NCBI GenBank assembly: GCA_036380355.1
Contig: DASVEW010000080.1
Span: forward strand, 1 to 26,994
Reading direction: 5' to 3'
Length of the DNA: 26,994 nt
DNA from: JACDAN01 sp036380355
Lineage (GTDB): Bacteria; Actinomycetota; Thermoleophilia; Gaiellales; Gaiellaceae
Translations under genes and position numbers: made by a program
In this document: positions 14,857-24,119 of the stretch, piece after piece
How the letters are laid out: each line of letters starts with the position of its first letter
Position numbering within the stretch: the stretch's first letter is position 1
Notes under the pieces: generated by a model
What the model saw: only the letters and a program-made list of their open reading frames with translations
The model's database searches: none
Told to the model about the DNA's origin: nothing

Positions 14857-14860
<4 letters not shown>
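13730..14860 (-). CDS. hemW: Heme chaperone HemW (radical SAM, CPDH-like)
   Basis: A 376-residue radical SAM protein of the HemW family (formerly annotated as oxygen-independent coproporphyrinogen III oxidase-like), thought to bind and deliver heme. The cluster motif is FCAHRCGYC (C15, C19, C22). GGGTPT follows at about 70, VEANPET at about 97, SLGAQTF at about 117 and DLIYGIPGQ at about 156. The C-terminal HemN-type domain is present. The start is ATG at 14858-14860, overlapping the lepA stop as ATGA, which fixes it and implies coupling. The lepA-hemW pairing upstream of hrcA-dnaJ is a widely conserved order. Confidence 0.93.
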
Positions 14861-16644
<1,784 letters not shown>

Positions 16645-16647
16645 AGG

Positions 16648-18246
16648 TCAGTCGGCCGGGCGGGCGCGGGCTCGCAACGATAGCAACGCATTCAGCTCAC
16701 GAACCCCCAGCAAACGGGCGGAAAACAGGTAGGCGGCGCCGCCTGCGGCGATCGCTCCGAAGACCGAGACGAGCTGCGCGGCGAACGCGCGTCCGAGCGC
16801 TTCGTCGAGCACCCACCAGACCCCGAACGCGACGGCTCCGAGCACCGCAGAGGCCGCGGTGATGCGGAGCGCCGAATCGAGCGTCTCGCCGAGCTCGAGC
16901 CGCCCGAGCCGCCGGCGAAGGAGGACGACGAGCCCGGCCGTGCCGAGGATGTTCGCGACCGAGATCGCCAGCGGGATGCCCCAGATGCCGAGCCGGTAGA
17001 AGGCGGTGTAGAGGGCGGTGTTCACGACGACGGTGCCGAGCGCGACCGCCGTCGGCGTCCACGGAGACTGGAGCCCGAAGAAGGCGCGGTTGAGCATCAG
17101 CATCGCGCCGTTGAAAGTCAGCCCGAGCGAGAAGGCGGCGAGCGCGCCGGCTACGACGCGCGTCTCGTGCGGTCCGAACTCCCCGCGCTCGTAGATGAGG
17201 CGCACGATCGGCTCCGCCAGGACGGCCGAGACGACGCTGGCGGGCACGAGCAGGAACGCGATCTGGCGCAGCCCCGAGCCGAGCGTGTGCCGGAAGCCCT
17301 CCAGCTCGTCGCGCGCGGCGAGCCGGGAGAGCGCCGGGAAGAGCACCGTTGCGACTGCGACCGAGAACATCCCCTGCGGGAGCATGTAGATGCGGAACGC
17401 AGCGTCGATCGCACTTGGGGCGAGGTTCGGGTCGACGTAGCGGGCTGCGAAGAACGTCCCGATCACGGTGTTGAAGTTGATGAGGCCGAGGCCGAGGGTG
17501 ACCGGAAGCATGAGCACGAACACGCGCTTGACCGCAGGATCGCGCCAGTCGATCGCGACGCGGAGCCGGCCGTCGCGGCCGGCGAGCCACGGGAGCGGAA
17601 GCAGGAGCTGGATGACCGTCCCGACGACGATCGACCCCGCGTAGACGTACAGCTCTGCCTCCTCCGAGCCCGCGCGGGGCACGCCGATCAGGAGGCCCGC
17701 GATGATCGCGAGGTTCCAGGCGACGGGGGTCAGGGCCGGGACGGTGAAGTGCTCGTAGCTGTTGAGGATCCCGACGATCACGCCGGAGACGCCGAGCAGG
17801 ACGACGATCGGGAACAGGATCCGGGCCAGCGTGACGGCCAGTTCGCCGTCCTCGCCGTGATAGCCGAACATCGACATGATCCACGGGGCCGCGAGCACGA
17901 ACAGCGCCGTGATCGCGGTCAGGACGAGCAGGAGGATCCAGAGGAGGCTCGACGCGACCCGCCACGCGCGCGCCCGCTCCCCCTTCTCCAGAAGCTCGGT
18001 GAAGACCGGGACGAACGCCGAGGACAGGGCTGCGTCGGCAACGAGCGCCCGCACGAGGTTCGGGACCTGGAACGCGACTGTGAACGCGTTGATCCCTGCG
18101 CCCTCGACGCCGAAGAAGCCTCGCGCCACGATCTCGCGGGCGAGACCGAGCACGCGCGAGAGACCTGTTGCGGCGGAGAAGACCGCGGTCGACCAGGCGA
18201 GCCGGCGGGACGGGAAACCCGGTGCCTCGGGACGGACCTCGCTCAC
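16648..18246 (-). CDS. murJ: Lipid II flippase MurJ
   Basis: A 532-residue polytopic membrane protein of the MOP superfamily (MviN) that flips lipid II across the cytoplasmic membrane for peptidoglycan synthesis. About 14 hydrophobic helices are visible. Family blocks include GLSRVLGLAREIVARGFFG, VPNLVRALVADAALSSAFVPVF, RIYMLPQGMFSVA and a final amphipathic stretch. The start is GTG at 18244-18246. It overlaps, as GTGA, the stop of a possible five-codon leader ORF that itself sits behind a TATCCT box, so murJ translation may depend on coupling. lepA and hemW follow. Cell-envelope function links it loosely to the undecaprenol kinase/PAP2 fusion at 5182. Confidence 0.96.
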   Translation of the reverse strand: MSEVRPEAPGFPSRRLAWSTAVFSAATGLSRVLGLAREIVARGFFGVEGAGINAFTVAFQVPNLVRALVADAALSSAFVPVFTELLEKGERARAWRVASSLLWILLLVLTAITALFVLAAPWIMSMFGYHGEDGELAVTLARILFPIVVLLGVSGVIVGILNSYEHFTVPALTPVAWNLAIIAGLLIGVPRAGSEEAELYVYAGSIVVGTVIQLLLPLPWLAGRDGRLRVAIDWRDPAVKRVFVLMLPVTLGLGLINFNTVIGTFFAARYVDPNLAPSAIDAAFRIYMLPQGMFSVAVATVLFPALSRLAARDELEGFRHTLGSGLRQIAFLLVPASVVSAVLAEPIVRLIYERGEFGPHETRVVAGALAAFSLGLTFNGAMLMLNRAFFGLQSPWTPTAVALGTVVVNTALYTAFYRLGIWGIPLAISVANILGTAGLVVLLRRRLGRLELGETLDSALRITAASAVLGAVAFGVWWVLDEALGRAFAAQLVSVFGAIAAGGAAYLFSARLLGVRELNALLSLRARARPAD

Positions 18247-18260
18247 CGGCGGTTCACCAC
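18243..18260 (-). CDS. Putative leaderless minicistron (MVNRR) upstream of murJ
   Basis: Reading the minus strand from 18260: GTG GTG AAC CGC CGG TGA, five codons and a stop. The stop overlaps the murJ GTG in a GTGA junction. TATCCT ends 6 nt before the first GTG, the same geometry as the leaderless genes of this window. Ribosomes could initiate on the 5' end of the transcript, terminate and restart on murJ. It is short enough to arise by chance. Confidence 0.35.
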   Translation of the reverse strand: MVNRR

Positions 18261-18266
18261 GAGAGG

Positions 18267-18272
18267 AGGATA
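18267..18272 (-). promoter_or_regulatory. Putative -10 box of the murJ-lepA-hemW operon
   Basis: TATCCT on the minus strand, 21 nt before the murJ GTG and 6 nt before the GTG of the five-codon leader ORF. It lies about 41 bp from the divergent rpsT -10 candidate. Confidence 0.45.
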
Positions 18273-18313
18273 CGAGCGGCCTTCGCGGGCTCCTCCGGCA
18301 AGCGGACGGCTGC

Positions 18314-18319
18314 TAGCAT
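18314..18319 (+). promoter_or_regulatory. Putative -10 box of rpsT
   Basis: TAGCAT, 35 nt before the rpsT ATG. Unlike most genes here, this placement leaves a leader of about 28 nt, which is mostly occupied by a terminator-like hairpin. Confidence 0.45.
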
Positions 18320-18325
18320 GCCGCC

Positions 18326-18347
18326 GCCCGCGCTGCGGGCACTTTTT
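18326..18347 (+). terminator. Terminator-like hairpin in the rpsT leader (candidate attenuator)
   Basis: A perfect six-pair G/C stem, GCCCGC (18326-18331) and GCGGGC (18335-18340) around a GCT loop, followed after AC by five T (18343-18347). It lies between the candidate -10 and the rpsT ATG at 18355. It has intrinsic terminator form and is on the coding strand of rpsT, so it could attenuate transcription. If the real promoter lay downstream of it, it would instead be a plain terminator, but nothing upstream on this strand needs one. Confidence 0.5.
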
Positions 18348-18354
18348 ACGCCTC

Positions 18355-18615
18355 ATGCCGAACATCAAGCAGCAGGAGAAGCGGGTCCGGACGGCCGCCA
18401 GGGAGCGGCTGGAGAACCTGCGCTACCGCTCGACCGTCAAGACGCTCACGCGGCGGCTCGAGTCCGCCGTGGCGGACGGCGACGCCGAGCGCATCGCGGC
18501 CGCGCATCAGGAGCTGCAGCAGTGGATCGACCGCGCCGCGTCGCGGGGAGCACTGCACCGGAACGCGGCGGCGCGGAAGAAGGCCCAGGCCGCCCGGCTC
18601 GTCTCGAGCCGCTAG
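18355..18615 (+). CDS. rpsT: 30S ribosomal protein S20
   Basis: An 86-residue, very basic helical protein that binds the 5' domain of 16S rRNA in the 30S subunit. It begins MPNIKQQEKRVRTAARERL, and has the family end block IDRAASRGALHRNAAARKKAQAARL. Length is normal. The ATG at 18355-18357 is the only start matching the conserved N-terminus; the much longer open frame upstream is not coding. No Shine-Dalgarno is evident (leader end ACGCCTC). In E. coli S20 controls its own translation; here a terminator-like hairpin lies in the leader. It is a single-gene unit, divergent from murJ and convergent with holA. Confidence 0.97.
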   Translation: MPNIKQQEKRVRTAARERLENLRYRSTVKTLTRRLESAVADGDAERIAAAHQELQQWIDRAASRGALHRNAAARKKAQAARLVSSR

Positions 18616-18623
18616 CCGCCGCT

Positions 18624-18644
18624 CGGCGATACGCCGCGCTCTTC
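18624..18644 (+). terminator. Weak terminator-like hairpin after rpsT
   Basis: CGGCG (18624-18628), loop ATA, CGCCG (18632-18636), followed by the pyrimidine-rich CGCTCTTCCTA. It lies 8 bp after the rpsT stop and before the convergent holA stop. There is no uninterrupted T-run, so confidence is low. Confidence 0.3.
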
Positions 18645-19628
18645 CTAGGCGGTCCGGCGCGCCGGCGCGCTAACCGGTTCGGTGAGGTCCGCGAGCGCGC
18701 GGGTCAGCTCGTGGACGCCCGACAGCCGGCTCGCGCCCTTTAGCGCCGCGTCCAGCGCGGCCAGCCGGACGACTGCGGCGTCGAGCTCCTCCTGCGAGTA
18801 ACGGTCGGCGTGACCGAGCGCCTTGCGAACCCGGAACTCGTGCACCTTCACGCGCTTCGCGATGTCCCTGGCGCCCATGCCGTCGGCCGCGAGAAGCTTG
18901 ACGCCTCGGACCAGAGTGACGTGCGCCGCCAGCCGCACGGCGACGGCAAAGGGGTCCCGGCGCTCGAGCTCGGCCTCCGCCGCCGCGACGAGGGCGCCGG
19001 CATCGCGCTCGCCCCAGGCATCGGTGATCGCCCACGCGGTCGTCTCGCGCGCCGGGGTGGCCAGCGCCTCGACGTCCGGCCGGGTGATCGGTTGACCGCC
19101 GGCCCAGATCGTGATCTTGTCTGCTTCCGAGGCGAGCGCCGCCAGGTCGTCACCGGCGATCTCCACGAGCGCGCGGGCCGCGTCCGGGTTGATCGTCGAC
19201 CCGAGCGCCTCGAACTGCGCCCGCACCCATCCCGGGAGGTCCCGCGGCTTGGGCGCGTCGTACGCCAGGACGCGACCGGATGCCGCGACCGCCTTCGCGA
19301 GCGCGTCGCTGCGTGGCGGCTCCCCGGCGACGAGCGCGAGCACGGCTCCCCCGACCGGATCGTCGAGGTACCCGGCGACGGCCTCGACGTCGGCCTTCTT
19401 CCACCGTTCGACGCCCTCGACGACGACGAGGCGGCCGCCGCCGCCAGCCGCGAACAGGCCCAGCGCGTTGCACGCCGCGACTGCATCCGCGCCTCCGGAC
19501 GTCTCGGCGGAGAGCAGCTCGATGGACTCGTCTCCGAAGCGGGAGCGAAGGCGGCGGAGCGCGCGCACGACCTTGGGGCGGTCGCTTCCGGTCAACAGGT
19601 AGACCGGGAGGAGCGGCTCGCTGGACAC
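18645..19628 (-). CDS. holA: DNA polymerase III subunit delta
   Basis: The delta subunit of the clamp loader, which opens the beta clamp during replication. The 327 residues fit the family. It opens with PVYLLTGSDRPKVVRALRRL, where the usual xGxE block is GSD, has the AAA+-like core, and ends with the C-terminal collar region containing LAAHVTLVRGVKLLAADG and a basic-helical tail. GTG at 19626-19628 is preferred because TATGCT lies 8 nt before it, fitting a leaderless start. TTG at 19635-19637 would add three residues. It follows comEC by 15 bp, the common comEA-comEC-holA order, and converges with rpsT. Confidence 0.93.
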   Translation of the reverse strand: MSSEPLLPVYLLTGSDRPKVVRALRRLRSRFGDESIELLSAETSGGADAVAACNALGLFAAGGGGRLVVVEGVERWKKADVEAVAGYLDDPVGGAVLALVAGEPPRSDALAKAVAASGRVLAYDAPKPRDLPGWVRAQFEALGSTINPDAARALVEIAGDDLAALASEADKITIWAGGQPITRPDVEALATPARETTAWAITDAWGERDAGALVAAAEAELERRDPFAVAVRLAAHVTLVRGVKLLAADGMGARDIAKRVKVHEFRVRKALGHADRYSQEELDAAVVRLAALDAALKGASRLSGVHELTRALADLTEPVSAPARRTA

Positions 19629-19636
19629 CGCGCGCA

Positions 19637-19642
19637 AGCATA
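19637..19642 (-). promoter_or_regulatory. Putative -10 box of leaderless holA
   Basis: TATGCT on the minus strand, in the 15-bp gap between comEC and the preferred holA GTG, 8 nt before that start. It suggests that holA, an essential gene, is expressed independently of the competence genes. Confidence 0.5.
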
Positions 19643-19643
19643 G

Positions 19644-21926
19644 TCACGCGCCGGTCCGGGTCGTGATCTGCCGGCCGTCGGTCTCGACGACAACGCCGCC
19701 GTCCCGGTCGGTTCGGAAGACATCGAGCCCGGGCGACGCCTGCAGCGCCGCCAGGGTCGACGGGCTCGGATGGCCGTAGTCGTTGTCCCTTCCGCACGAG
19801 ATCACGGCGATCCGGGGGCGGGTGAGCGCCAGCAGGCGTGGAAGCCCCTCGTCCGCGGAGCCGTGGTGAGCGACCTTGAGGATTTCGACAGGCGGCGGGT
19901 TCAGCGGGAGGGTGACCGGCGACTCCGCATCGGCCGTGAGGAGGACGTCCACGCTGCCATACGACGCGACGAGGACGATCGCGTAGAGGTTCGGGTCTCC
20001 GTGCGCGGGCGGCTCCCCGGCCGGCCACAGCACGCGGAGCCTCAGGCCGCCGAGCCGGAAGACGAGACCTGCTCGCGCGGTGAGGACCGGCACGCGCCGC
20101 CGCCGCGCCTCGGCGAGCGCCGACGTCTGTTCCGCGCTCGCCGCCGGGATCCGCGGGTCGAGGATGCGGTCGACGCGGAGATGCCTGACGAGCTCGGCCG
20201 CCCCGCCGACGTGATCCCGCTGCGGATGCGTGAAGACGGCGAGCGCGAGCCTGCGGACGCCGAGCTCCCGGAGCTGGTCGTCGACATCACCCTCGGGCGG
20301 CCCCTGATCGACCAGGACCGCGCCTTCCCGTACCTCGAGGAGGATCGCGTCGCCCTGCCCGACATCGAGGACGGTCAGCCGGAGGCCCGCCGGCGGCGGC
20401 CGGATCTCCTGCGGCCGGATCTGCCATGCCGCCGCGACCAGTGCGACCAGTCCGGCGATCACGGCGAGGCCCGGGCGTCGCCAGCTCGGCAGCCGAGCCC
20501 AGGCCAGGACACCGCCCGCGACGACCAGGGCTACGCCCAGGGCCACGGAGGCCCCGATCTCCGCTCCCGGTAGCCCGCCGACGAGGCGCGCGCACGCCGC
20601 GACGTAGGCCGCGAGCCAGCCGTTCGCCCAGGCGGCAGCCAGCGCGGCTTGCGGAAGCACCTGGTCGAGCAGCGCCGTGACGAGCGCGAGGCTGAACGAG
20701 AGCCCGACCACCGGCGCGGCCAGGGCGTTGCTCAGGATCGAGTACGCAGGCACCGAGCCGAACTGGACGAGCAGGATCGGCGCCGTGACGGCTCCGCACG
20801 CGCCGGAGACCGCGACGATCGTCGCGAGGCTGGTCGGCACCGGGTATCCCTCGAGGACGCGCTGGAGCCGCGGCACGAGGACGAAGATCGCCGCGACCGC
20901 CGCGAACGAGAGCTGGAATCCCGGCTCGTAGAGGCTGTACGGGTTCCACACCATGAGCAGCGCGGCGCCGAGCACGAGGAAGTACCAGCGGTCGCGCGGG
21001 CGGGCGGCCAGCCAGGCGAGTGACGCCAGCGCGCCCGCCACGCCGGCCCGGACCACGGACGGCTGCCAGCCGACCGCCAGGACGTAGGCGACGATCGCGC
21101 CGAGCGCCCCGATCTCCGCGATCACCCGGGAGATTCCGAGCAGCCACGCGAGGACGAGCACGCCGCCCGCCACGAACGCGACGTTCTGGCCGGAGACGGC
21201 CAACAGGTGGTAGAGGCCGGAGGTTCGGAAGTCGTCGCCGAGCTCCCGGCTCAGGCCCTCCTCCTCGCCCAGGACGAGACCGGCGAGGACCGCGCGCCGT
21301 TCTCCCGTGAGACCGGGTGCGATGGAGGCGGCGAGCCGCTCCCGGAGGCGGTCGGCGGCGCCGGCGAGGCCGCCACGGCGCCCCACGAGGCGCCACTCCC
21401 TGGCCCGCGCGACCACGTGGACGCCGCGGCGGCGCAGGAACGTGCGCTCGTCGAAGCCGTCGTCCGGACCGCGCGGCTCCCGCAGCTCGACCGCCGTCTC
21501 GATCAGCGCGCCCTGCGGAGGCGCTCGACCGAGCGGAAGCTCCAGCAGAACCGACTCGCGCAGCCGGAGCGAGCGAAACGCGCGCATCCGGGCCGGAACT
21601 CTCACGCGATAGGCCGTGCGGCGCGCGGGCCCGGTGATCTCCACGACGGCCCGCCCGGTCTCCCCGACCCGGGGCTCCAGCAGGCTGCGGTCGAGGGCGT
21701 CGAGCCTGACGCTACCCCACCACAGGCCGCCGGCGCCCAGCGCGAGCGCGAGGACACCGACGCGCGCACGCTGCTCGAGCGCCGCGACCGAAACGGCGGC
21801 AGCGACGAGCGAGACGGCCAGGACGCCGTTCGACGAAACACGCAGTGCCGTCGCGAGCGCCAGCCCGAGACAGAGGGACGCTGCCACAACGTGCGGCGCG
21901 AAGCGCTCCAGCAGCCGGGCTGTCAC
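19644..21926 (-). CDS. comEC: ComEC/Rec2-family DNA uptake channel
   Basis: A 760-residue membrane protein forming the channel that takes single-stranded DNA into the cytosol during natural transformation. The N-terminal part has helices and the DUF4131-like OB region. The competence domain occupies roughly 200-480 and includes GLYHLLAVSGQNVAFVAGG. The C-terminal metallo-beta-lactamase-like domain starts near 519 with LDVGQGDAIL; it has THPQRDHVGG near 564 and VAHHGS near 685, so the metal site looks intact and may degrade the non-transported strand. Start is GTG at 21924-21926, overlapping the comEA stop (GTGA). It is full length and undamaged. Confidence 0.96.
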   Translation of the reverse strand: MTARLLERFAPHVVAASLCLGLALATALRVSSNGVLAVSLVAAAVSVAALEQRARVGVLALALGAGGLWWGSVRLDALDRSLLEPRVGETGRAVVEITGPARRTAYRVRVPARMRAFRSLRLRESVLLELPLGRAPPQGALIETAVELREPRGPDDGFDERTFLRRRGVHVVARAREWRLVGRRGGLAGAADRLRERLAASIAPGLTGERRAVLAGLVLGEEEGLSRELGDDFRTSGLYHLLAVSGQNVAFVAGGVLVLAWLLGISRVIAEIGALGAIVAYVLAVGWQPSVVRAGVAGALASLAWLAARPRDRWYFLVLGAALLMVWNPYSLYEPGFQLSFAAVAAIFVLVPRLQRVLEGYPVPTSLATIVAVSGACGAVTAPILLVQFGSVPAYSILSNALAAPVVGLSFSLALVTALLDQVLPQAALAAAWANGWLAAYVAACARLVGGLPGAEIGASVALGVALVVAGGVLAWARLPSWRRPGLAVIAGLVALVAAAWQIRPQEIRPPPAGLRLTVLDVGQGDAILLEVREGAVLVDQGPPEGDVDDQLRELGVRRLALAVFTHPQRDHVGGAAELVRHLRVDRILDPRIPAASAEQTSALAEARRRRVPVLTARAGLVFRLGGLRLRVLWPAGEPPAHGDPNLYAIVLVASYGSVDVLLTADAESPVTLPLNPPPVEILKVAHHGSADEGLPRLLALTRPRIAVISCGRDNDYGHPSPSTLAALQASPGLDVFRTDRDGGVVVETDGRQITTRTGA

Positions 21927-22519
21927 GGCGCCACCAGGTCGCGAAGCTGCTCCAGCCGCGCCGGGCCGATTCCCGGGATCGCGTCGAGGTCGTCCACGGA
22001 GCTGAACGCGCCGTGCTGCTCGCGGTAGTCGAGGATCTTCTGGGCCGTGACCGGGCCCACCCCGGGAAGAGCATCCAGCTGCTCGAAGGTTGCCGTGTTC
22101 AGATGAACGGGGCCGCCCGGCGCCCCTACCGGCCCGCCTTCCCCCTCCGCCGCCGACCCCGCCTCGACGACGGCTCGCTTGGGAACCACGACCTGGCTCC
22201 CGTCGGAGACCTGCGCTGCGAGGTTGACGAGGCTGAGGTCGGCCCGGCGCGTGGCGCCCCCGGCGCGGCGGACAGCGTCGGCGATCCGGGACCCGTGCTC
22301 GAGCCGGTAGAGCCCCGGCCGCCGCACGGCACCGACGACGTGGACGACGAGCCGTGCAGGTGCAGCCGCCTCGATCTCGGCAGGCCCAGGCGCCGCCGGT
22401 TCGCCCTCGACCGTCGCCGTGCCGCTGCCGACGAAGTACCGGCCGCCGACGAACAGCGCCGCGACGAGCAGCACCGCAGCGACGAGCGCACGCGGACGCG
22501 TGACCTGGAGGTCGTGCAT
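21923..22519 (-). CDS. comEA: ComEA-type DNA receptor (SLBB + helix-hairpin-helix)
   Basis: A 198-residue membrane-anchored DNA-binding protein for transformation. A single membrane anchor lies at about 10-30. An SLBB domain (about 55-115, with VVHVVGAVRRPGLYRL and ADAVRRAGGA) follows. A linker rich in Gly, Ala and Glu leads to the C-terminal helix-hairpin-helix pair (LNTATFEQLDALPGVGPVTA and DDLDAIPGIGPARLEQL). It should sit outside the membrane and hand DNA to ComEC. Start is ATG at 22517-22519; CACGAT lies 7 nt upstream and no Shine-Dalgarno is seen. The comEC gene follows by GTGA. It diverges from the ECF sigma gene. Confidence 0.95.
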   Translation of the reverse strand: MHDLQVTRPRALVAAVLLVAALFVGGRYFVGSGTATVEGEPAAPGPAEIEAAAPARLVVHVVGAVRRPGLYRLEHGSRIADAVRRAGGATRRADLSLVNLAAQVSDGSQVVVPKRAVVEAGSAAEGEGGPVGAPGGPVHLNTATFEQLDALPGVGPVTAQKILDYREQHGAFSSVDDLDAIPGIGPARLEQLRDLVAP

Positions 22520-22526
22520 GTCGTCG

Positions 22527-22532
22527 ATCGTG
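22527..22532 (-). promoter_or_regulatory. Possible -10 box of leaderless comEA
   Basis: CACGAT on the minus strand, 7 nt before the comEA ATG. It lacks the first T of TANNNT, so it is weaker than other candidates, but the spacing agrees with them. Confidence 0.3.
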
Positions 22533-22576
22533 GCGACGAAGTCGTCAGGTGTCCGTCACCGAAACGCGCCAAAGGT

Positions 22577-22606
22577 GTGACGAGTCCGGCGCCCGAGGCG
22601 TATATG
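22577..22606 (+). promoter_or_regulatory. Candidate promoter of the ECF sigma gene
   Basis: GTGACG (22577-22582) and TATATG (22601-22606) are 18 bp apart, and TATATG ends 6 nt before the ATG at 22613. The AT-rich TATATG stands out. Whether the sigma factor reads its own promoter cannot be told. Confidence 0.35.
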
Positions 22607-22612
22607 ACGTGT

Positions 22613-23113
22613 ATGAGGACCGTGACGCGCTCGCTCGCCGACGCCGCCGAGAAGCATCTGGACGATGTCTACCGCTACGTCCTGTACCTGACGCGCGACC
22701 CGCAGGCTGCGGAGGACCTCGCCGCCGAGACCTTCGAGCGAGCCGTGCGCCTGTGGCATCGCTTCGATCCGGCCAGAGGCTCCGAGCGCACCTGGCTCTG
22801 CCAGATCGCCCGCACGGCCGCCCTCGACCATCTTCGCGCCGAGGAGCGCCGCCGCCGCCGCGAGGAGCGGTATGCGAGCCTCGCCGAGCGGGCAGCCGAG
22901 CTGGATGCCCAGTCCCTCTCCCCCTGGCTCCAGCAGGCGCTCGGGAGTCTCTCGGCCGCCGATCGCGAGGTGATCGCGCTCCGCGTCATCCTGGATCTGG
23001 ACCCGGCCGACGCCGGCCGCGTCCTCGGGATCAGTCCGTCCGCCTGCACGACGCGGCTCTCGAGGGCGCTCCAACGACTCGAGGAGAAAGTAGAGGCACA
23101 GCGTGTCGCCTGA
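22613..23113 (+). CDS. ECF-type RNA polymerase sigma factor
   Basis: A 166-residue sigma-70 family factor with only regions 2 and 4, as in extracytoplasmic-function sigma factors. Region 2 (about 12-80) includes DDVYRYVLYLTRDPQAAEDLAAETFERA and WLCQIARTAALDHLR. Region 4 (about 105-157) includes LSAADREVIALRVILDL and the recognition helix area ISPSACTTRLSRALQRL. ATG 22613 is chosen; an in-frame ATG at 22604 would add three residues but overlaps the -10-like box. The stop overlaps the DUF4349 gene by 11 bp, the usual arrangement for a sigma factor and its membrane regulator. The regulon is unknown. Confidence 0.92.
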   Translation: MRTVTRSLADAAEKHLDDVYRYVLYLTRDPQAAEDLAAETFERAVRLWHRFDPARGSERTWLCQIARTAALDHLRAEERRRRREERYASLAERAAELDAQSLSPWLQQALGSLSAADREVIALRVILDLDPADAGRVLGISPSACTTRLSRALQRLEEKVEAQRVA

Positions 23114-24119
23114 TCTGGTCACCGCCCTCCGCGCAGAGACGCCGGCCGCGCCCGATTCCCTTCGCATGCGAGTTGCCGCCGCGACGGCCACGGCCCCGCC
23201 CGAACGCCGCTTCACGGCGCGCCGGATCCTCACGTTCGGCGCTCCGGCCGTCGCCGGGCTCTCGCTCGCCGTCGCGGTCGCCGTCGGCCTGAACTCCGCG
23301 ATCGAGCCGGGCCCGTCGCTCGAAGCAGCCGGAACCGCGGAGGCTCCAGCCGCCGAGCCGAACTTCGGAGCCGTCGACGAGGCGGCACCGGACCGGCCAG
23401 TCGCGCCGCGGCTCGCGGCCCCGCCGAGGCCCCCACTCGCCGCGCCCGAGGCCGCCGCACCCGGCCCGGCCCCGTCGAGCGCCCGGGCACAGGACCACCG
23501 CGCGACGCTGACGCTGCTCGTCGGCGGCACGGACGAGCTCTCCGCCACCACGCAGAAGACGCTCCGCACCGCACGCCGGCTCGGCGGCTACGTGGTCTCG
23601 GTGAGCTACTCGACGCCGGAGCCCGGCGAGGGCACGGCCGCAGTGCGCCTGCGGATCCCGGTCTCCCGCGTGCAGGCTGCGATCGTCGAGTTCAGCGGCC
23701 TCGGCCGGATCCTGGCGCAGGACACGCAGATCTCCGACCTGCAGCAGGGGCTGGACGAGCTCACGCGGCGGATTCGCGATCTGGAGCGCAAAGCAGCTCA
23801 GCTGAGCGGCGCGGAGCGGACCCGCGTCCTCGCGCAGATCGCCGCGCTGCGCAACCAGCGAGCCCGGATCAACCGCCAGGCCGCCTACGCCACCGTCAAC
23901 CTCGACCTGACGACACACGAGCCGAAGGAGCCCGCGGCGACACCGGGCCGCGTCGAGCGCGCACTCGGCGACGCGGTCGGGATCCTGCTCGCCGAGCTCG
24001 TGATCGCCGCGTACGCGCTGATCGTCGCGAGCCCGATGCTCGTCCTCCTGCTGGCCGCGTTCTTCGGGAACCGCGCCTACCGCCGCCACGCGGACCAGCG
24101 CCTGCTCGAGCGCGCCTAG
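23103..24119 (+). CDS. DUF4349 two-pass membrane protein, probable sigma-factor regulator
   Basis: A 338-residue protein. Residues 1-40 are a short cytosolic tail, and a first transmembrane helix lies at about 43-63. A Pro/Ala/Glu-rich linker runs to about 128. The DUF4349 domain is about 130-275, with GGYVVSVSYS, RLRIPVSR and a coiled-coil stretch at about 208-258. A second hydrophobic segment at about 291-322 precedes a basic cytosolic tail. The central domain should therefore be extracytoplasmic. GTG at 23103 overlaps the sigma gene by 11 bp. Position suggests an anti-sigma or sensor role, but the N-terminal tail is too short for a classical anti-sigma domain and no zinc motif is seen, so that role is inference. 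It ends tail-to-tail with the response regulator gene. Confidence 0.85.
   Translation: MSPDLVTALRAETPAAPDSLRMRVAAATATAPPERRFTARRILTFGAPAVAGLSLAVAVAVGLNSAIEPGPSLEAAGTAEAPAAEPNFGAVDEAAPDRPVAPRLAAPPRPPLAAPEAAAPGPAPSSARAQDHRATLTLLVGGTDELSATTQKTLRTARRLGGYVVSVSYSTPEPGEGTAAVRLRIPVSRVQAAIVEFSGLGRILAQDTQISDLQQGLDELTRRIRDLERKAAQLSGAERTRVLAQIAALRNQRARINRQAAYATVNLDLTTHEPKEPAATPGRVERALGDAVGILLAELVIAAYALIVASPMLVLLLAAFFGNRAYRRHADQRLLERA

Noticed and set aside
19629..19637. TTG start for holA three codons upstream
   Set aside because: Not excluded, but GTG at 19628 has the better promoter spacing (TATGCT, 8 nt) and is the more usual codon.
19644..22519. comEA-comEC as a decayed competence locus
   Set aside because: Both frames are intact, with domain motifs and the GTGA junction preserved.
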